Shown one piece after another: positions 1 through 7,439 of a stretch of 48,676 nt of DNA (positions within the stretch are counted from its first letter, which is position 1; every line of letters begins with the position of its first letter). The notes beneath the pieces were generated by a model. That model worked only from the letters and a program-made list of their open reading frames with translations. It was not told where the DNA came from and searched no databases. The stretch comes from CAZBDU01 sp964490725. GTDB lineage: Bacteria; Spirochaetota; Spirochaetia; SZUA-6; DRHE01. A program made the position numbers and the translations under genes. The stretch is from positions 1-48,676 of the forward strand of contig CAZBDU010000034.1 of assembly GCA_964490725.1 (NCBI GenBank), in the 5' to 3' direction.

Positions 1-193
1 CTACTACAGTCGATCCCGCACCCTCTCCCCTTCTCTCGCTTGTCAAAGACCAGTTAGAAGCATCACGGACTATAGGGGTTCCCCGTCGATGCTGTCAAGT
101 GCCCCTTCCGCCTGTTGCGGCCCTTGCCGGTTTCGGCACCCCCGGGAAGGCGCAAGCGCAAAGATACCAAAAAGAGCTCTCCCTGACAAGTCC

Positions 194-219
194 CCCGCCG
201 CCGCACGCACGGCGGCGGG
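194..219. repeat. Perfect 10-bp hairpin
   Basis: Arms cccgccgccg and cggcggcggg flank the 6-base loop cacgca. There is no T-run on either side, so this is not a classical terminator. It lies just upstream of the decayed oxidoreductase remnant. Bases 1-280 otherwise hold no convincing gene: the open frames there show no family resemblance and no plausible start signal. Confidence 0.5.
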
Positions 220-280
220 CGGGTCAACTCGCACCAGACCCATCCGCTGCGACCTCCGGCAAGTTCTGCGGGAGTTCTGC

Positions 281-547
281 GCGGAAGCGGATATGGTCGT
301 CGTCGCCGTCGGTACCGTCCCGTCGGTACCGTGGCCAACGCAGACCTGGCGAAAGACTCAAACCTGCGCCTGGGACCCACCGGCTCGGTTTGGGTCGATC
401 GCACAATGCGCACCTCGGACGAGAATATCTTCTCCTGCGGTGACCGCGCGAAGAAGTTCTCCTTACTTTGGCGGAAAACCCTCGAAGCTGAAACTTGCCT
501 CGATCGCCTGCTCGCAATCCCGCATCGCCGGCGCCAATCTGTTCGGC
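281..547 (+). pseudogene. Remnant of a FAD/NAD-dependent pyridine nucleotide-disulfide oxidoreductase
   Basis: Three consecutive pieces in two frames read like the region around the second FAD motif of NADH oxidase / CoA-disulfide reductase proteins. They are ADMVVVAVGTV (frame 2, 281-318), then ANADLAKDSNLRLG with MRTSDENIFSCGD (frame 1, about 334-450), then FGGKPSKLKLASIA with RIAGANLFG (frame 2, about 467-547). The first break is a 14-bp tandem duplication (306-319 and 320-333, one mismatch); removing one copy joins the first two pieces. The second break is one extra T near 463. The two lesions add 15 bases, so the outer frame is restored. No start, N-terminal FAD domain or natural end is present. 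The family call rests on motif resemblance only. Sequencing error could explain the single base but hardly the duplication. Confidence 0.55.
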
Positions 548-618
548 AGAGTCCGCCCTGCCTGCTCGCGATGTCGTAGTGAATCGGAGCCGACGCAGCG
601 AGCTCCCCGTCCCGGCCT

Positions 619-927
619 CTACCGCGCCTCGCGCAGCTCCTTCTCCTTGCCCTCCACACGGCGGCGCAGGTCTCCGATTTCCTCCAGGAGGTCCTTCACC
701 TCGTCCCGGGAGACGGCATCCTGGCCGCCTGTGACGAGCCGCTCGTAGACCTGCACGCCCAGTCGCACGAAGGTCTTCTCCGCCTGCCTGTCCAGCTGCA
801 TGATTTCGTACCTGAGCATGCCCTTCTCCCCCAGGTCACGCGCCTTGTCCTTGGCTTTGGAGACCACCTCCCTGGAGGTCTTCAGGCCTTCGTTCACCAC
901 CTCTTCCATCCGATCCCAGAAACCCAT
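619..927 (-). CDS. Small helical protein, unknown function
   Basis: A protein of 102 residues, rich in Glu, Lys and Arg and predicted almost wholly helical, with no signal peptide or membrane segment. It begins MGFWDRMEEVV and has a central KGMLRYEIMQLDRQ segment and a charged C-terminus likely to form a coiled coil. ATG at 927 was chosen over a longer in-frame extension because it has a good ribosome site (aaaggag) eight bases upstream, and because a promoter-like TTGCCG-17-TATTGT sits at 956-984, between the two starts. It is divergent from the zinc-knuckle/adk pair. I do not recognise a characterised family, and no function can be assigned from the sequence. Confidence 0.75.
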   Translation of the reverse strand: MGFWDRMEEVVNEGLKTSREVVSKAKDKARDLGEKGMLRYEIMQLDRQAEKTFVRLGVQVYERLVTGGQDAVSRDEVKDLLEEIGDLRRRVEGKEKELREAR

Positions 928-955
928 AAGCTGCTCCTTTCCCTCCCCTGGTAGT

Positions 956-984
956 ACAATACGTAGAAAGCTCCGCAGCGGCAA
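956..984 (-). promoter_or_regulatory. Putative sigma-70-type promoter for the helical protein
   Basis: On the minus strand TTGCCG (984-979), a 17-base spacer, then TATTGT (961-956). Four of six bases match consensus in each box. The predicted start lies about 20 bases upstream of the ribosome site. Confidence 0.4.
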
Positions 985-1045
985 TTGCGCGCCCGCCAGC
1001 CGCGGCGGCACGGCCGCCGGCAGCCTCGCAGCTGCGGGCGCCGTG

Positions 1046-1075
1046 TTGACCCGGGCGGGGCAAGCACAATACTAT
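1046..1075 (+). promoter_or_regulatory. Putative promoter for the zinc-knuckle/adk operon
   Basis: TTGACC (1046-1051), 18-base spacer, TACTAT (1070-1075). Transcription would start near 1082, just before the GTG at 1091. The aggag ribosome site at 1079-1083 would then sit at the very 5' end of the mRNA, so either the start site lies slightly upstream or the leader is minimal. Confidence 0.45.
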
Positions 1076-1090
1076 CGCAGGAGCAAGGGG

Positions 1091-1342
1091 GTGGGCCGCA
1101 TGCAGTTCATCCGCTGCCGTACCTGCGGCAGATATCTCAGTCCCGAGACCGCCGTATCCGGCCGCTACTGTTCCCCCGAGTGTGCGGCGACCTTTGCCGG
1201 GTGCAGCAACTGCGGCCGCTATTTCGAAGTGGGTGCGGGCTATCGGGAAGCGTATTGCTCCGAGGCCTGTGCCGTGCAGTACCGTCTGACCCGGCGTCTC
1301 GGGACGGAGCCGCTGATTGCCCTCACGGAGGAGCCGGTATGA
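1091..1342 (+). CDS. Small Cys-rich zinc-knuckle protein
   Basis: About 83 residues with two similar zinc-finger-like units in tandem: CRTCGRYL followed by RYCSPECA, then CSNCGRYF followed by AYCSEACA. Each unit offers a CxxC pair and a CxxxC pair, the arrangement expected for treble-clef zinc binding. I chose GTG at 1091 because aggag lies seven bases before it; ATG at 1100 (three codons later) is the alternative and has no close ribosome site. The stop overlaps the adk start (ATGA, four bases), so the two are translationally coupled. The role is unknown; nucleic-acid or ribosome association is a guess from the fold type. Confidence 0.7.
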   Translation: MGRMQFIRCRTCGRYLSPETAVSGRYCSPECAATFAGCSNCGRYFEVGAGYREAYCSEACAVQYRLTRRLGTEPLIALTEEPV

Positions 1343-1980
1343 AGCTGATATTTCTGGGCGCGCCGGGGGCCGGAAAAGGCACCCTGGCCAAGGAGATCTC
1401 CAGGCAGTACTCGGTCCCCCAGGTCTCCACGGGAGACCTGTTCAGGGACGCCGTCAAGAACGAGACCGAGCTGGGCAAGCAGGTCAAAGGCATCATGGAG
1501 CGGGGGGACCTGGTTCCGGACGAGCTCACTGTGGAGCTGGTTCGCGAGCGGCTGGGCCAGTCCGACTGCCAGCGCGGCTACATCTTGGACGGTTTTCCAC
1601 GCACCATCCGCCAGGCCGAGGCCCTCGACGGCTTTCAGACCCTGGATGCGGTGGTCAACTTCAACATCGGCGACGAGGTGGTGGTGCGGCGCCTGTCGGG
1701 ACGGCGGGTCTGCCGTTCCTGCGGCGCCATCTACCACGTGGAGAACCGGCCGCCGAAGATCGAGGGCAAGTGCGACCGGTGTGGCGGCGAGCTCTACATC
1801 CGGGACGACGATCGCATCGAGTCGATCCGCCAGCGCCTCAAGGTCTACGAGGAGCAGACCGAGCCTCTGATCGACTACTACCGCGAAAAGAACCTGCTGC
1901 GGGACATCGATTCCTCGAAGTCCGTGGAGCACTCGGCCGCTCAGATCAAGGCGGTTCTGGGCTCCCTTCAGACGGAGTGA
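1339..1980 (+). CDS. adk: Adenylate kinase
   Basis: Catalyses ATP + AMP to 2 ADP in the cytosol. The 213 residues match the usual long-form enzyme. The P-loop GAPGAGKGT is at residues 7-15, the AMP-binding STGDLFRD follows near residue 30, and DGFPRT is near residue 85. The LID domain carries four cysteines in the CRSCG / CDRCGG arrangement, typical of the zinc-binding Gram-positive-like form. Start ATG has ggagg upstream and overlaps the preceding stop by four bases. In many bacteria adk lies directly after secY. Here it is at the opposite end of the contig, about 45 kb from secY. The 3' end overlaps the convergent TPR lipoprotein gene by 35 bases. Confidence 0.97.
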   Translation: MKLIFLGAPGAGKGTLAKEISRQYSVPQVSTGDLFRDAVKNETELGKQVKGIMERGDLVPDELTVELVRERLGQSDCQRGYILDGFPRTIRQAEALDGFQTLDAVVNFNIGDEVVVRRLSGRRVCRSCGAIYHVENRPPKIEGKCDRCGGELYIRDDDRIESIRQRLKVYEEQTEPLIDYYREKNLLRDIDSSKSVEHSAAQIKAVLGSLQTE

Positions 1981-2878
1981 GCACCCCTTTGGCCTCCACC
2001 ATCTCGCGAACCCGATCCGCGTCCAGCAGGTTGGGGGCCTGCAGCAGCCCCCGCAGCGCCTCCTGGTCCCGAAAGCCCAGCTCCAGAGCCTGCTGCAGAG
2101 CGGTGAGCCCCCGCTCGGGGTCCTCGATCTTGGTCAGAAGGATCTCGGCGCTGTAGAACCAGGCCCGGGCCAGCTTGCCATCGTAGGCCAGCGCGTCCTG
2201 GTAGGCTTCCAGCGCCTTGTCGAAGCGCTCCTGCCGGCGGTAGCTTTCCCCGAGAAGGAGGTAGGCCGTCACATCGTCGGGCTTCGCCTCCAGGTATCGC
2301 TCCAGCGATCCGGCGGCCTCCTCCGCACGGCCCAGCTCCAGCAGCAGCTTACCCTCGTCCAGACGGGCCTCCAGGTCGTCCGGGGACTCCTCCAGAACGC
2401 GCCGCAGCTGCTCCAGGGCCTCTCCCCCCTGCCCGGTCTTCCACAGAAGCAGCGCCATGTTGTAGCGCGCGTCGGTGTTGGAGGCCGAGATGGCGAGCAC
2501 CTTGCGGTAGGTCTCGATGGCCTCGGCGTCGCTGGATCGAAGATGGTACGCGTAGGCCAGCACTACCAGCAGACTGACGTTGCGGGGGTCCCGCGGCAGG
2601 AGCTTTTCCAGCTCCCGGATGGCCAGTTCCGGCTGCTTCTGCTCGATCAGAGTCAGAGCCAGATTGAACCGTGCCTGATTCAGCTCCGGGTCCAGCTCCA
2701 GGGCCTTGCGGAAGTACATCGCGGCCCGCTCGTACTTGCCCAGATCGAAGAAGCCGTTGCCCAGGTTGTAGTACTCCTTCGAAAGGCTGGCGCCGCCTCC
2801 GGGGGTGAGGCAGGAGAGAAGCAGCAGGGAAGCCAGGGCAGCCAGGGCTGCGCCGGCCGCAAACGGTCGCGACACCAC
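1946..2878 (-). CDS. TPR-repeat lipoprotein
   Basis: About 310 residues. An N-terminal signal peptide ends in a lipobox-like LLLLSC, so the mature protein probably begins with a lipidated Cys. The rest is tandem tetratricopeptide repeats (for example NLGNGFFDLGKYERAAMYF and AEAIETYRKVLAISASNTDA), a scaffold for protein contacts. A longer reading from GTG at 2905 is possible. However, a TATAAG box at 2916-2911 puts transcription start almost on that codon, while GTG at 2878 has ggaagg 11 bases upstream and leaves a normal signal peptide. Divergent from the HAD-like gene and convergent with adk. Spirochaete envelope TPR lipoproteins are common; the partner here is unknown. Confidence 0.85.
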   Translation of the reverse strand: MVSRPFAAGAALAALASLLLLSCLTPGGGASLSKEYYNLGNGFFDLGKYERAAMYFRKALELDPELNQARFNLALTLIEQKQPELAIRELEKLLPRDPRNVSLLVVLAYAYHLRSSDAEAIETYRKVLAISASNTDARYNMALLLWKTGQGGEALEQLRRVLEESPDDLEARLDEGKLLLELGRAEEAAGSLERYLEAKPDDVTAYLLLGESYRRQERFDKALEAYQDALAYDGKLARAWFYSAEILLTKIEDPERGLTALQQALELGFRDQEALRGLLQAPNLLDADRVREMVEAKGVLTPSEGSPEPP

Positions 2879-2910
2879 GTACTCGTTAGCCTTCCGAAAC
2901 AACACCGTAT

Positions 2911-2920
2911 CTTATATGAT
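2911..2920. promoter_or_regulatory. Overlapping divergent -10 elements
   Basis: The short space between the TPR lipoprotein and the HAD-like gene holds TATAAG on the minus strand (2916-2911) and TATGAT on the plus strand (2915-2920). Neither has a strong -35. Both start codons are close by, so leaders would be short or absent. Confidence 0.35.
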
Positions 2921-2937
2921 TGCCCTGGGTAGCAAAA

Positions 2938-3705
2938 GTGGAAGCCACCGGGATCGAGCTGGTTTTCCTGGATTTCGACGGCGTGATCTGCGACTCCGTG
3001 CTCGAGGGGATGGTGTGCTCGTGGCGGGCCTACTTCGAGCTGTACCGGCGCGATCCACCGGACTCCTGCCCCAGGGAGATGCGCCGGCGCTTCACGGCGC
3101 TGCGGCCCTACGTGCGTACCGGAGAGGATTTCATGGTCATCCAGGACCTGCTTGCCGGCGAGGTGGAGGTGCACGGCCAGCAGGAGTTCGACCGCCGCGC
3201 CGCCTCGCTGGGGGAGGAGAAGCTGTCCAGGTTCAGAGAGCTGTTCTACCGCAGCCGCGAATCGCTACTGAAGGAGGACCGCTCCTACTGGCTGGCGCTC
3301 AACAGGATCTACCCTCACCTGCGCGGCCCCCTCTCGGAGTGGAGCGCCTCGGAGTGCTTCTACATCCTTTCCACCAAGAGGCCTGAGTACATCGCGGCGA
3401 TCCTGCGCCGCGCAGGGGTGCAGATGCCGCCCCGGCGCATCCTCTTCTGCCACGGCGAGGAGAAGATCGTCCTTCTCCAGCGGGTCATGAGCCAGGCGCG
3501 GGCGGGCTCCGGCCTGTTCGTGGACGATCAGATCGATCACCTGCGCGCGGTCCCCGGGCTGCCCGTGCAGATGCGGCTGGCCTCCTGGGGATACGTCAAG
3601 CCTGAGTGGCTCGGCGGGTCCACCGGGGTGTCCATGATCGAGGCCGACGAGCTGGCTCCGGAGGTCAATCGGCGCCTGGGCTCCTGCCCCGGCCTGGAGC
3701 GATGA
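2938..3705 (+). CDS. HAD-like hydrolase
   Basis: About 255 residues with the HAD motif I FLDFDGVICDS near the N-terminus (two aspartates, nucleophile and acid/base), motif II in FYILSTKRPE, and motif III/IV in LFVDDQIDHL. These indicate a Mg-dependent phosphohydrolase of the haloacid dehalogenase superfamily; the substrate is not evident. Start choice is uncertain. TTG at 2920 lies inside the presumed -10 box, so GTG at 2938 is preferred; neither has a ribosome site, which suggests a short-leader transcript. The gene ends four bases before the YdcF-type gene, so the two form an operon. Confidence 0.8.
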   Translation: MEATGIELVFLDFDGVICDSVLEGMVCSWRAYFELYRRDPPDSCPREMRRRFTALRPYVRTGEDFMVIQDLLAGEVEVHGQQEFDRRAASLGEEKLSRFRELFYRSRESLLKEDRSYWLALNRIYPHLRGPLSEWSASECFYILSTKRPEYIAAILRRAGVQMPPRRILFCHGEEKIVLLQRVMSQARAGSGLFVDDQIDHLRAVPGLPVQMRLASWGYVKPEWLGGSTGVSMIEADELAPEVNRRLGSCPGLER

Positions 3706-3709
3706 GCCG

Positions 3710-4531
3710 GTGATCCTGCTGCCCAAGGCGGTGGCCCGGCTGCTGCTGCCCCCCGGGTTGACGGCCGCGGCGGCGGTGGCCGCCGGCGTGGTGGCGGTTC
3801 TGCTCCTGCGCACCTCCGGGAGGGGGCCCTTGCCCTCGGCCCGCCTCAGGTCCCGCCTGCGCATCGTGGCCGCCCTCTGCCTGTTCGCGGGGCTGGCTTC
3901 CTACCTGGCCGCCACGCCGTTCATGGCCTCCCTGGCCGCCGGCGGCCTGCAGGGCCGGGTGCCGCCGTCGGAGGCGCAGCAGCTGGGCCTGGCCGACTGC
4001 ATCGTGGTGCTGGGCGGAGGGGTTGAGTCCTACGACCCGGCTGGAGCGGGGGGACGGATCGCCTCCCTGAGCGCGCAGTCGGCCCAGCGAATCGGCAAAG
4101 CCGCCGGGCTGTACCGAACGCTTCGCCTCCCGGTGGTGGTGAGCGGCGGCAGCCTTTCCCCGGACCTGCCGCCGGAGGCGCTCCTGGGTGCCCGGCTGCT
4201 GCAGGATCTGGGGGTGGCTCCCGGGGATATTCTTCGGGAGGAGGCCAGCCGCACTACCCTGGAAAACGCTCTGAAGGTGGCGCCGATCCTGCGCAGCCGG
4301 GGGCTGCGACGGCCGCTGCTGGTGACCTCGGCCCTGCACATGCCCAGGGCGGTGATGGCGTTTCGTCGCGCCGGGGTGGAGGCGCTGCCCGCTCCCGCGG
4401 GCTACGTTTCGGCCGGAGGGCCCTACGGCCTGTGGGATTTCCTCCCGGATGCCGCCTCCTTCGCGCAGACCGGCGCCTGTCTGTGGGAGTACCTGGGGAT
4501 GCTCTGGTACGGTCTGCGCGCGCCCGGGTGA
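3710..4531 (+). CDS. YdcF/SanA-type DUF218 membrane protein
   Basis: 273 residues. Two hydrophobic segments (about residues 12-34 and 47-68) anchor the protein. They are followed by a DUF218 domain with CIVVLGGGVES, then VVVSGGS, the EEASRTTLENA motif and LLVTSALHMPRAVMAF, which is the conserved His-containing signature. Relatives (YdcF, SanA, ElyC) are membrane-linked and implicated in envelope integrity or peptidoglycan and undecaprenyl metabolism, with biochemistry poorly settled. GTG start with ggag about ten bases upstream. Co-transcribed with the HAD-like gene. Confidence 0.85.
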   Translation: MILLPKAVARLLLPPGLTAAAAVAAGVVAVLLLRTSGRGPLPSARLRSRLRIVAALCLFAGLASYLAATPFMASLAAGGLQGRVPPSEAQQLGLADCIVVLGGGVESYDPAGAGGRIASLSAQSAQRIGKAAGLYRTLRLPVVVSGGSLSPDLPPEALLGARLLQDLGVAPGDILREEASRTTLENALKVAPILRSRGLRRPLLVTSALHMPRAVMAFRRAGVEALPAPAGYVSAGGPYGLWDFLPDAASFAQTGACLWEYLGMLWYGLRAPG

Positions 4532-4550
4532 GCTTCGGGCGCGGCCGCTT

Positions 4551-5774
4551 TCATCCTCTGGAGGCTCTGCGGCCCCCGAGCCGGCGGCCCTTCCACACCG
4601 GGCTGACCCGCAGGATGCTCAGCACGGTCACGAAAGAATAGAACAGCATGAAGAACAGATTGTACGGCACCAGGCGCACCAGGAAAGCCGCCCTGTCCTC
4701 CCCGTACAGAAGCCCCGACAGCAGGCCGAGCATGCCGATGCTCACGAAGGCGGTGGCTGCCAGCATGAGCACGGGGGGGAAGAGGAAGGCGAACGGCGCC
4801 CCCACCACGCCTGCAACCAGATACAGGACCACGAAACGGTAACTGGCGCGGGTCTTCAGGTCCTGATGGAAGAACCCGCCGCTGTTCCAGCGCACGTGCT
4901 GGTGGACGAAATCCCGCCAGGATTCCTGGGGTAGGGTCGTGATGGTGGTCTCCTGCAGGGTGGAGACGCGGATCCTCCAGCCGTCGGCGGGAGGCTGCGC
5001 CGCGGGGGAACCTCCCTGCACGGGACCTCCGTGCGCGGGACGCAGGGCGGAAGCGGCCGCCAGAAGGGCGGCGTCTTCGGTCAGGGTGTCCCCCAGGGCG
5101 CGGAAGCCTCCCAACTCCTGGATCACCGCTCTTCTGGCGCCCAGGTTGTTGCCGAAGCAGCTGCCGGGCATACCCAGCGCCGCGATCCCGGAGGAGTACT
5201 GATGGATCAGCGGCTGATCGTAGCCCTGGTAGCGTCCCAGGAAGCTACCGGTGTCCCGAAGCCGCAGCTGGCCGAACACCACCCCCACCCGCGCATCGCA
5301 GAAGTAGGCCAGGAGGTTCTCCACCCAGCCCGGCGGCAGGGTGCAGTCCGCATCCGTGAACAGCAGGATCTCACCCGAGGACGCCTCGACGCCGAAATCC
5401 AGTGCGAACTGCTTGGGGTTCATGGCGCCCGGGTCCCGGGAGTTGTGCACCACCTGAACCGGGGTGGCACGGCTGCGCCTGTACTCCTCCATGATGCGGG
5501 CGGTGCCATCGGTGGAGCGATCGTTCACCAGGACCACCTCGAAGTCCCGCACGCTCTGCCGGTCCAGAGACTCCAATAGCTCCGGCAGGTTACCCTCCTC
5601 GTCCTTGGCCACCACGATCACCGACACCGGGACCCGCGGGCCGGCGCCGCGGCGGCGGCGCTCCCACCGGTCCCGCGCCCATGCCGAAACCACCGAGACC
5701 GCCAGGACCGTGTGCACCAGGAAGATGACGAGGGAGAAGAAGGCGAAAAGCACCGCCAAGAGCTCTGCCGGCAT
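4551..5774 (-). CDS. Membrane glycosyltransferase family 2
   Basis: About 407 residues. An N-terminal membrane helix (residues 4-30) precedes a GT-A domain with VSVIVVAKDEEGN, FTDADC (DxD at 141-143, metal/UDP-sugar binding), LTED near 231-234 and QHVRW (QxxRW, 292-296). Three or more C-terminal helices follow. This is the layout of processive or lipid-linked GT2 enzymes making polysaccharide or glycolipid. ATG at 5774 is chosen over GTG at 5783 because the latter lies inside the -10 box. The ATG is seven bases after TATAGT and has no ribosome site, so the mRNA is probably leaderless. The segment around residues 240-266 is Ala/Pro/Gly-rich and looks inserted. Acceptor unknown. Confidence 0.88.
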   Translation of the reverse strand: MPAELLAVLFAFFSLVIFLVHTVLAVSVVSAWARDRWERRRRGAGPRVPVSVIVVAKDEEGNLPELLESLDRQSVRDFEVVLVNDRSTDGTARIMEEYRRSRATPVQVVHNSRDPGAMNPKQFALDFGVEASSGEILLFTDADCTLPPGWVENLLAYFCDARVGVVFGQLRLRDTGSFLGRYQGYDQPLIHQYSSGIAALGMPGSCFGNNLGARRAVIQELGGFRALGDTLTEDAALLAAASALRPAHGGPVQGGSPAAQPPADGWRIRVSTLQETTITTLPQESWRDFVHQHVRWNSGGFFHQDLKTRASYRFVVLYLVAGVVGAPFAFLFPPVLMLAATAFVSIGMLGLLSGLLYGEDRAAFLVRLVPYNLFFMLFYSFVTVLSILRVSPVWKGRRLGGRRASRG

Positions 5775-5781
5775 GGGTGAC

Positions 5782-5810
5782 ACTATAGTTGATGCCGCTG
5801 CGTTTCACAA
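5782..5810 (-). promoter_or_regulatory. Promoter of the glycosyltransferase, leaderless geometry
   Basis: Minus strand TTGTGA (5810-5805), 17-base spacer, TATAGT (5787-5782), then seven bases to ATG at 5774. The -35 box overlaps the -35 of the divergent plsC promoter. Confidence 0.6.
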
Positions 5811-5831
5811 TCTCGACGTTCATGCTATCCT
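5803..5831 (+). promoter_or_regulatory. Putative plsC promoter
   Basis: TTTCAC (5803-5808), 17-base spacer, TATCCT (5826-5831), followed by ggagg and ATG at 5849. Weak boxes. The -35 shares bases with the divergent glycosyltransferase promoter, so the two should compete for RNA polymerase. Confidence 0.4.
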
Positions 5832-5848
5832 GTTCCCGCGGAGGTTCC

Positions 5849-6607
5849 ATGGGCGTTTGGATTGCCCTGGCCGGGATGGCACTGGTGACGCTCTGCTACG
5901 ACGTTGCCGTACGGCTTGCCTGCTTCTTCGACCCGCGCAACACCCTGAGGAACGTCGGCCGCCTGCAGATCTCGGGGCTGCGCAGCTACCTCAGGATCGT
6001 GGCCGCCTACGCCGGCTTCCGGGTGCGGCTGGAGCCGCCGACGGCAGGTCCGCTGCCGGATTCCTTCCTGCTGGTCAGCAACCATCAGAGCCTGGCGGAC
6101 ATCCCGGTTCTGGCCTATGCCGTGGCCGATCACCAGCTCGGCTTCGTGGCCAAGAGAGAGCTGAAGTGGGGCGTTCCGGCGGTCTCCGTGGGATTGCGCC
6201 GCGGGCGTCATGCGCTCATCAGACGCAGCGGCGGCTTCAGACAGGCGCGGCGCGAGCTGGTCCGGCTGGCAAGACTGTCCGCGCAGGGCGTCTGCCCGGT
6301 GATATTTCCGGAGGGAACGCGCTCGCGCACCGGGCGGGTGGGTCCGTTTCACTCCGCCGCGGTCAGGACCATCCTGGAAAACGCGGAGCTTCCGGTCCTG
6401 TCCGCCGCGGTGGACGGCGGCCATCACATCGCCGGGTTGAAAGGCCTGCTCAGGAACCTGAAGGGAACCAGGTACCGCGTGCGGCTGCTGAGCGTCCATG
6501 CGCACAGCGGCACCCGCACTGGGATCCAGACAATAATACGGCGGTGTCACGAGGAGATCGCCGGCCAGGTGGAACAATGGCAGAACAGCGACAAAACAGG
6601 GAAGTAG
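5849..6607 (+). CDS. plsC: 1-acyl-sn-glycerol-3-phosphate acyltransferase family protein
   Basis: 252 residues. N-terminal hydrophobic helix, then the acyltransferase signature NHQSLADIPVL (the HxxxxD catalytic pair) and FPEGTRSRTG (phosphate-binding block III). The family transfers an acyl group to lysophosphatidate at the inner membrane to make phosphatidate for phospholipid synthesis. The exact acceptor is not proven by motifs. ATG at 5849 has ggagg four bases upstream. The 3' end overlaps the next gene by 31 bases in another frame, implying coupled translation. Confidence 0.9.
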   Translation: MGVWIALAGMALVTLCYDVAVRLACFFDPRNTLRNVGRLQISGLRSYLRIVAAYAGFRVRLEPPTAGPLPDSFLLVSNHQSLADIPVLAYAVADHQLGFVAKRELKWGVPAVSVGLRRGRHALIRRSGGFRQARRELVRLARLSAQGVCPVIFPEGTRSRTGRVGPFHSAAVRTILENAELPVLSAAVDGGHHIAGLKGLLRNLKGTRYRVRLLSVHAHSGTRTGIQTIIRRCHEEIAGQVEQWQNSDKTGK

Positions 6608-7053
6608 AGCAGTACTGGCGGGAGAAGGAGCGGGAGCTCGGCGAGCCCATCCTCATGCGCACCATCGCGCACGCCTACGTCTCGGCGCCGGCGGACCGCT
6701 TCGGTCTGCTCTACGCCTCGGAGACTACGCTGGTCTTCGAGTACTCCTCGGCGCCCCGCAAGTCGATCATCGAGAGCCTGCTGCGAATGCGCCGGGATGA
6801 GGGAGGGCTGGATACAGCGGTACGCATCCCCCGCTCGGGGATCCTCACGGCGGCGGTGATGGCCACCCCGACGGCGCGGCGCTGGCTTTCGCTGGACCCC
6901 CTCGAAGCCCGGGAGCGCATGAGCGGCTACAGGCTCAACCCTCTGGCCGGGCTGCTGGCAGGCACCGTCGTGGGCGTGTGCACCGAGGAGAGGTTCGTGG
7001 CCTTCGACACGCCGGAGAACAGGCGCTGGGAGAAGCTCCTGCGGAGGGTCTGA
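6577..7053 (+). CDS. Conserved-looking protein of unknown function, coupled to plsC
   Basis: 158 residues beginning MAEQRQNREVEQYW. It has a charged helical N-terminus, then a mixed alpha/beta region with SETTLVFEYSSAPRKS and VRIPRSGILTAAVM. There is no signal peptide; a moderately hydrophobic stretch LNPLAGLLAGTVVGV near residue 125 is too short to call a membrane helix firmly. The start lies inside the plsC 3' end (31-base overlap) with aggtgg upstream, so expression should follow plsC. I recognise no family. A lipid-related role is only a guess from position. Confidence 0.75.
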   Translation: MAEQRQNREVEQYWREKERELGEPILMRTIAHAYVSAPADRFGLLYASETTLVFEYSSAPRKSIIESLLRMRRDEGGLDTAVRIPRSGILTAAVMATPTARRWLSLDPLEARERMSGYRLNPLAGLLAGTVVGVCTEERFVAFDTPENRRWEKLLRRV

Positions 7054-7087
7054 AGCCGGCAGCGGGGGGCAAGCCGTGGGGGCGGAG

Positions 7088-7118
7088 AAAAAAACCCGTC
7101 CTCGGTGAAGGACGGGTT
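7088..7118 (-). terminator. Rho-independent terminator of the zinc-ribbon gene
   Basis: Perfect 10-bp stem (aacccgtcct / aggacgggtt, 7093-7118) with a 6-base loop. On the minus strand it is followed by a T-run matching the A-run at 7088-7094. It lies between the convergent 6577-7053 and 7141-7314 genes. Confidence 0.9.
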
Positions 7119-7140
7119 GTCCTGGGGCTGCCCTGGAGCC

Positions 7141-7314
7141 TCAAGCCTTGAAGTCGCCCGGGCGCCGCTCGGTCCGGTTGCACTTGGTGCACTGGGCAAG
7201 GTTCTTCAGCTTGCCCCCGGAGAAGACCGACTTCATCTTGACCTCTCCGCCGCAGGAGCAGAAGAACTTCTCCGCCACAACGCCGGTGCGGGCATTCTTG
7301 CTGATCTCGGCCAT
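7141..7314 (-). CDS. 57-residue zinc-ribbon protein
   Basis: Very short basic protein, MAEISKNARTGVV at the start, with FFCSCGGEV and then AQCTKCNRT, four cysteines in two CxC/CxxC-type knuckles about 22 residues apart, ending RPGDFKA. This is a rubredoxin/ribosomal-protein-like zinc ribbon. ATG at 7314 has a strong aaaggag eight bases upstream and the gene ends at a canonical terminator, so it is a real monocistronic unit. The length and basic charge suggest RNA or ribosome binding, but it is not L33 or another ribosomal protein I can name. Confidence 0.82.
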   Translation of the reverse strand: MAEISKNARTGVVAEKFFCSCGGEVKMKSVFSGGKLKNLAQCTKCNRTERRPGDFKA

Positions 7315-7370
7315 CCTTAGCTCTCCTTTCGTGATGTGTGGGTACTGTACCGGGAAACCGTCAGAACCCA

Positions 7371-7412
7371 TTGCGGTCTCAACGCCGCTTGGGCTACAAT
7401 CGCGTTCGCGAT
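7371..7412 (+). promoter_or_regulatory. Putative promoter with a palindrome at the start site
   Basis: TTGCGG (7371-7376), 18-base spacer, TACAAT (7395-7400). The inverted repeat atcgcg-tt-cgcgat (7399-7412) covers the expected transcription start and could be an operator. The leader to ATG at 7440 would be about 33 bases. Confidence 0.4.
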
Positions 7413-7439
7413 CGAGTTGAGCGAAAATACTCAGAAACC

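Noticed and set aside
1..280. Gene at the left edge
   Set aside because: Several open frames overlap here but all are Arg/Pro/Ser-rich high-GC noise with no motif or ribosome site.
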